From: Plasmopara viticola
Taxonomy: Eukaryota; Oomycota; Peronosporomycetes; Peronosporales; Peronosporaceae
Direction: 5' to 3'
Assembly (NCBI GenBank): GCA_001695595.3
Contig: MBPM02000231.1
Coordinates: forward strand, 1-54,723
Length of the DNA stretch: 54,723 nt
The notes under the pieces were generated by a model. The model saw only the letters and a program-made list of their open reading frames with translations, searched no databases and was not told the DNA's origin. The position numbers and the translations under genes are program-made. Below, piece by piece: positions 50,032 through 54,723 of this stretch; position 1 is the first letter of the stretch, and the number at the start of each line of letters is the position of its first letter.

Positions 50032-51531
50032 AAAGAGCCATAACGGAGTGTATAATTATTCTGTTGGAGCGCTGTGACGTTGTACGGCAACAGATACGTT
50101 CTTTCTATTGCTCTAGACATACACAGATGCAACAGAGCCACAACGAAGTGTATAATCATTCTGTTGGAGTCATGAGACGTTGTACGGCCAAAGATACGTC
50201 CTTTCTATCGCTCTACACATGCACAGATGGAGTAGAACCACAACGAAGTTTATAATCAATCTGTTGAAGCGATGAGACGTTATACGGCCAAAAATAACTT
50301 ATTTCTATCGCTATAGACATGCACAGATGCAAAAGAGCCACAACGGAGTGTAAAATCATTCTGTTGGAGCGCGGAGACGTTGTACAGCAACAGATACGTC
50401 CTTTCTATCGCTCTAGACATGCACAGATGCAATAGAGCCACAACGGAGTGTACAATCATTCTGTTGGAGTGCTGTGACGTTGTAAAGCAACAGATACGTC
50501 CTTTCTATCGCTCTAGACATGCACAGATGCAATAGAGCCACAACGGAGTATATAATCATTCTGTTGGAGCGCTGTGACGTTGTACGGCAACAGATACGTC
50601 CTTTCTATCGCTCTAGACATGCACAGATGCAATAGAGCCACAAGGAAGTGTATAATCACTCTGTTGGAGCGATGAGACGTTATACGGCCAAAAATACGTT
50701 ATTTCTATCGCTCTAGACATGCACAGATGCAATAGAGCCACAACGGAGTGTAGAATCATTCTGTTGGAGCGCTGTGACGTTGTACGGCAACAGATACGTC
50801 CTTTCTATCGCTCTAGACATACACAGATGCAATAGAGCCACAACGAAGTGTATAATCTTTCTGTTGGAGACATGAGACGTTGTACGGCCAAAGATACGTC
50901 ATTTCTATCGCTCTACACATGCACAGATGGAGTAGAACCACAACGAAGTGTATAATCACTCTGTTGAAACGATGAGACGTTCAACGGCCAAAAATACGCC
51001 CTTTATATCGCTCTAGAAATGCACAGATGCAATAGAGCCACAACGGAGTGTATAATCATTCTGTTGGAGCGCTGTGATGTTGTACGGCAACAGATACGTC
51101 CTTTCTATCGCTCTAGACATACACAGATGCAATACAGCCACAACGAAGTGTATAATCATTCTGTTGGAGACATGAGATGTTGTACGGCCAAAGATACGTC
51201 CTTTCTATCGCTCTAGACATGCACAGTTGCAATAGAGCCACAACGAAGTGTATAATCATTCTGTGTGAGCGCTGTGACGTTGTACGGCTAAAAATACGTC
51301 CTTTCTATCGCTCTAGACATACACAAGTGCAATAGAGCCCCAACGAAATGTATAATCATTCTGTTGGAGCGCTGTGACGTTGTACGGCAACAGATACGTT
51401 ATTTCTATCGCTCTAGACATGCACAGATGCAATAGAGCCACAACGAAGTGTATAATCATTCTGTTGGAGCTCTGAGACGTCGTACGGCCAAAAATACGTC
51501 CTTTCTATCGCTCTAGACATGCACAGATGCA
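50032..51531. repeat. Subfamily C with recurrent X-Y monomer pair
   Basis: A pair recurs here: X has GCGCTGTGACG and GACATACACAG, and Y has GGAGACATGAGACG (or AGTCATGAG) with GGCCAAAGATACG. X-Y pairs start at 50,032, 50,732 and 51,032, and elsewhere at 45,833, 47,632 and 52,326. A third monomer with GATGGAGTAGAACC follows the first two of these, so 50,032-50,331 and 50,732-51,031 form a three-monomer block repeated at 700 bp. The rest of the stretch is single diverged copies. Confidence 0.78.
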
Positions 51532-52724
51532 ATAGAGGCACAACGAAGTGTAGAATCATTCTGTTGGAGCGCAAAGACGTTGAAAGGCAACAGTTACGTC
51601 CTTTCTATCACTTTAGACATGCACAGATGCAATAGAGCCCCAACGAGGTGTATAATCATTCTGTTGGAGCGCTGTGACTTTGTACGGCAACAGATACGTC
51701 CTTTCTATCGCTCTAGACATACACAGACACAATAGAGCCATAACGGAGTGTAGAATCATTCTGTTGGAGCGCAAAGACGTTGTACGTCAACGGATACGTT
51801 CTTTCTATCGCTCTAGACATGCACAGATGGAATAGAGCCACAACGGAGTATATAATCATTCTGTTGGAGCGCTGTGACATTTAACGGCAACAGATACGTC
51901 CTTTCTATCGCTCTAGACATGCACAGATGCAATAGAGCCCCAACGAGATAATCATTCTGTTGGAGCGCTGTGACGTTGTGGGGCCGAAAATACGTCTTTT
52001 CTATCGCTCTAGACATGCACAGACACAATAGAGCCACAACGGAGTGTAGAAATATTCTGTTGGATCGCAAAGACGTTGTACGTCAACGGATACGTCCTTT
52101 CTATCGCTCTAGACATGCACGATGGAATAGAGCCCAACGGAGTATATAATCATTCTGTTGGAGCGCTGTGACATTTAACGGCAACAGATACGTCCTATCC
52201 ATCGCTCTAGACATGCACAGATGCAATAGAGCCACAACGAAGTGTATAATCACTCTGTTGGAGCGATGAGACGGTTTACGGCCAAAAATACGTTATTTCT
52301 ATCGCTCTAGACATGCACAGATGCAATAGAGCCACAACGGAGTGTAGAATCATTCTGTTGGAGCGCTGTGACGTTGTACGGCAACAGATACGTCCTTTCT
52401 ATCGCTCTAGACATACACAGATGCAATAGAGCCACAACGAAGTGTATATTCATTCTGTTGGAGACATGAGGCGTTGTACGGCCAAAGATACGTCCTTTCT
52501 ATCGCTCTGGACATGCACAGATGCAATAGAGCCACAATCAAGTGTATAATCATTCTGTTGGAGCGCGGAGACGTTGTAGGGAAAAAATACGTCTATTCTA
52601 GCGCTCTAGACATGCACAGATGCAATAGAGCCACAACGAAGTGTATAATCATTCTGTTGGAGCGCTGTGACGTTGTAAGGTAACAGATACGTTCTTTCTA
52701 TCCCTCTAGACATGCACAGATGCA
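51532..52724. repeat. Subfamily C with three-monomer duplications
   Basis: 51,732-52,027 is followed by a partial repeat at 52,028-52,225: GCAAAGACG with TACGTCAACGG, then GAGTATATAATC with GACATTTAACGG. The block 51,532-51,831 (GAGGCACAACG with CACTTTAGACATG; GCTGTGACTTTG with AGACACAATAG; GTCAACGG) recurs at 53,126-53,424, 16 monomers on. One copy (51,932) has lost about 4-5 bp in AACGAGATAATC. TTGTGGGGCCGAAAATACG recurs here (51,975), linking this stretch with 49,078. Confidence 0.77.
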
Positions 52725-53524
52725 ATAGAGCCCCAACGAAGTTTATAATCACTTTGTTGGAGCGATGAGACGTTATACGGCCAATAATACGTCCTTTCTA
52801 TCGTTCTAGACATGCAAAGATGCAATAGAGCCCCAACGAAGTGTATAATCATTCTGGTTGGAGCGATGAGACATTGTACGGCCACGGATACGTCCTTTCT
52901 ATCGCTCTAGACATGCACAGATGGAATAGAGCCCCAACGAAGTGTATAATCATTCAATTGGAGCGCTGAAACATCTTACGGCAACCGTGACGTCCTTTCT
53001 ATCGCTCTAGACATGCAGAGATGCAATTGAGCCCCAACGAAGTGTATAATCATTCTGTTGGAGCGCTGAAACGTCGTACGGCCAAAAATACGTCCTTTCT
53101 ATCGCTCTAGACATGCACAGATGCAATAGAGGCACAACGAAGTGTAGAATCATTCTGTTGGAGCGCAAAGACGTTGTAAGGCAACAGATACGTCCTTTCT
53201 ATCACTTTAGACATGCACAGATGCAATAGAGCCCCAACGAGGTGTATAATCATTCTGTTGGAGCGCTGTGACTTTGTACGGCAACAGATACGTCCTTTCT
53301 ATCGCTCTAGACATGCACAGACACAATAGAGCCACAACGGAGTGTAGAATCATTCTGTTGGAGCACAAAGACGTTGTTCGTCAACGGATACGTCCTTTCT
53401 ATCGCTTAGACATGCACAGATGGAATAGAGCCCCAACGAAGTGTATAATCATTCAATTGTAGCGCTGAGATGTTGTACGGCAACAGATACGTTCTTTCTA
53501 TCGCTCTAGACAAGCACAGATGCA
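52725..53524. repeat. Subfamily C higher-order unit, 8 monomers (800 bp)
   Basis: The order is GTTTATAATCAC with GGCCAATAATACG and ATGCAAAGATG; CATTCTGGTTGG with GGCCACGGATACG; CATTCAATTGG with GCAACCGTGACG; GGCCAAAAATACG; GAGGCACAACG with GCGCAAAGACG; GCTGTGACTTTG with AGACACAATAG; GCACAAAGACG with TTCGTCAACGG; ATTCAATTGTAGCG with GATGTTG and GACAAGCAC. The next unit starts again with GTTTATAATCAC at 53,525. Confidence 0.85.
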
Positions 53525-54126
53525 ATAGAGCCCCAACGAAGTTTATAATCACTCTGTTGGAGCGATGAGACGTTATACGGCCAATAATACGTCCTTTCTA
53601 TCGTTCTAGACATGCAAAGATGCAATAGAGCCCCAACGAAGTGTATAATCATTCTGGTTGGAGCGATGAGACATTGTACGGCCACGGATACGTCCTTTCT
53701 ATCGCTCTAGACATGCACAGATGGAATAGAGCCCCAACGAAGTGTATAATCATTCAATTGGAGCGCTGAGACATTTTACGGCAACCGTGACGTCCTTTCC
53801 ATCGCTCTAGACATGCACAGATGCAATTGAGCCCCAACGAAGTGTATAATCATTCTGTTGGAGCGCTGAGACGTTGTACGGCAACGGAAACGTCTTTTGT
53901 ATCGCTCTAGACATGCACAGATGCAATAGAGGCACAACGAAGTGTATAATCATTCTGGTTGGAGCGATCAGACATTGTACGGCCACGGATACGTCCTTTC
54001 TATCGCTCTAGACATGCACAGATGCAATAGAGCCCCAACGAAGTGTATAATCATTCAATTGGAGCGCTGAGATGTTGTACGGCAACAGATACGTTCTTTC
54101 TATCGCTCTAGACATGCACAGATGCA
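53525..54126. repeat. Subfamily C higher-order unit, 6-monomer version (602 bp)
   Basis: Monomers 1-3 and the last monomer match the 8-monomer unit. The middle is replaced: GCAACGGAAACG with TTTTGTATCG, then a hybrid copy that starts GAGGCACAACG and ends as the GGTTGG / GGCCACGG type. That hybrid shows where two monomers were lost or exchanged. Confidence 0.83.
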
Positions 54127-54723
54127 ATAGAGCCCCAACGAAGTTTATAATCACTCTGTTGGAGCGATGAGACGTTATACGGCCAATAATACGTCCTTTC
54201 TATCGTTCTAGACATGCAAAGATGCAATAGAGCCCCAACGAAGTGTATAATCATTCTGGTTGGAGCGATGAGACATTGTACGGCCACGGAGACGTCCTTT
54301 CTATCGCTCTAGACATGCACAGATGGAATAGAGCCCAACGAAGTGTATAATCATTCAATTGGAGCGCTGAGACATTTTACGGCAACCGTGACGTCCTTTC
54401 CATCGCTCTAGACATGCACAGATGCAATTGAGCCCCAACGAAGTATATAATCATTCTGTTGGAGTGCGGTGACGTTGTACGGCAACGGAAACGTCTTTTG
54501 TATCGCTCTGGACATGCACAGATGCAATAGAGGCACAACGAAGTGTAGAATCATTCTGTTGGAGCGCAAAGACGATGTAAGGCAACAGATACGTCCTTTC
54601 TATCACTTTAGACATGCACAGATGCAATTGAGCCCCAACGAAGTGTATAATCATTCTGTTGGAGCGCTGAGACGTTGTACGGCCAAAAATACGTCCTTTC
54701 TATCGCTCTAGACATGCACAGAT
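54127..54723. repeat. Subfamily C higher-order unit, third copy, cut by window end
   Basis: This repeats GTTTATAATCAC, CTGGTTGG with GGCCACGGAGACG, CATTCAATTGG with GCAACCGTGACG, and GCAACGGAAACG with TTTTGTATCG. It then reverts to the original GAGGCACAACG / GCGCAAAGACG monomer and a GGCCAAAAATACG monomer that runs off the end. The tail combines features of the 8- and 6-monomer versions. Confidence 0.83.

Larger units (their letters stand above)
1..54723. repeat. Satellite DNA array, ~100-bp monomer, ~550 head-to-tail copies
   Basis: Every part of the window can be read as consecutive copies of one ~100-bp unit. Landmarks recur in fixed order: ATAGAGCCCC, GTGTATAATCATTCTGTTGG, GGAGCGCGGAGACG, TTGTACGGCAAC, ATACGTCCTTTC, TCGCTCTAGACATG, CAGATGCA. 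All copies face the same way and I saw no inverted monomer. No insertion of unrelated DNA was found, so stretches without a gene here hold only satellite. Such arrays are typical of eukaryotic heterochromatin, often centromeric or pericentromeric; that location is inferred, because the sequence carries no centromere-specific marker I can recognise. I do not recognise the family. The array runs off both ends of the window, so its total size is unknown. Confidence 0.98.

Noticed and set aside
1..54723. CRISPR array
   Set aside because: There are no short repeats separated by unique spacers; the entire ~100-bp unit repeats, with no variable spacer between copies.
1..54723. CENP-B box or other known centromere protein motif
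   Set aside because: I looked for the TTCG...CGGG type motif in the unit and its variants on both strands and found no match with correct spacing. TTCG occurs only in some right-hand copies (CCTTTCGATCG) without the second half.
1..54723. TATA-like GTGTATAATC in each monomer as a promoter
   Set aside because: It occurs in nearly every copy with no associated gene, so sequence alone gives no reason to call hundreds of promoters. Satellite transcription is possible but not shown.
1..54723. rDNA spacer repeats or tandem RNA genes
   Set aside because: No rRNA, 5S, tRNA or snRNA sequence, internal promoter box or terminator was seen at any point in the window.
1..54723. Prokaryotic or phage origin with a defence or mobile system
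   Set aside because: No ribosome binding sites, operons or recognisable protein families exist. A 54-kb pure satellite is not a known bacterial or phage architecture.

Overview
The whole 54.7 kb window is one uninterrupted head-to-tail satellite DNA array. The monomer is about 100 bp (98, 99 and 100 bp forms dominate) and there are roughly 550 copies, all in the same orientation. I found no credible gene, RNA gene, transposon, CRISPR array, telomeric repeat or single-copy DNA. A simple satellite of this size points to a eukaryotic chromosome, most likely centromeric, pericentromeric or other constitutive heterochromatin. That is inference from the architecture. I do not recognise the monomer family and cannot name the organism.

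Reference monomer (100 bp, e.g. 13,394-13,493), read from an arbitrary start at ATAGAGCCCC: GTGTATAATC near positions 17-26, GGAGCGCGGAGACG near 35-48, the imperfect hairpin GACGT...ACGTC at 45-69, then TCTAGACATG and a final CAGATGCA. Rough composition by hand count is 48% G+C with about 7 CpG per monomer, so CpG is not depleted.

Layout. (1) 1-594: slightly irregular monomers carrying a few markers of the older subfamilies. (2) 595 to about 35,800: a strongly homogenised core (subfamily A). Substitutions are nearly absent, and almost all variation is 1-2 bp indels at three sites around the hairpin. The two main sites give four recurrent states, called A, B, C and D here. A few deleted, chimeric or old-type monomers interrupt it (4,239-4,461; 4,758; 5,244; 6,921; 9,481; 10,967-11,234; 12,424). 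(3) 35,801-38,593: a fraying edge and transition zone with small deletions and scrambled monomers. (4) 38,594-44,131: diverged subfamily B, organised as a 14-monomer tandem duplication with a nested 5-monomer duplication, then an 11-monomer duplication. (5) 44,132-54,723: a third, diverged subfamily C with multi-monomer duplications, a 10-monomer island of subfamily B at 46,432-47,431, and a terminal 8-mer to 6-mer higher-order repeat.

The order young homogeneous core, then B, then C resembles the age gradient known at the flanks of centromeric satellites, where unequal exchange keeps the centre uniform and leaves old layers at the edge. The long open reading frames on both strands are by-products of a 99-bp (33-codon) period and are not annotated as genes. 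No protein-based system is present. What is interesting here is repeat evolution: indel hotspots beside a hairpin, four indel combinations within 20 bp, nested higher-order repeats and a displaced block.
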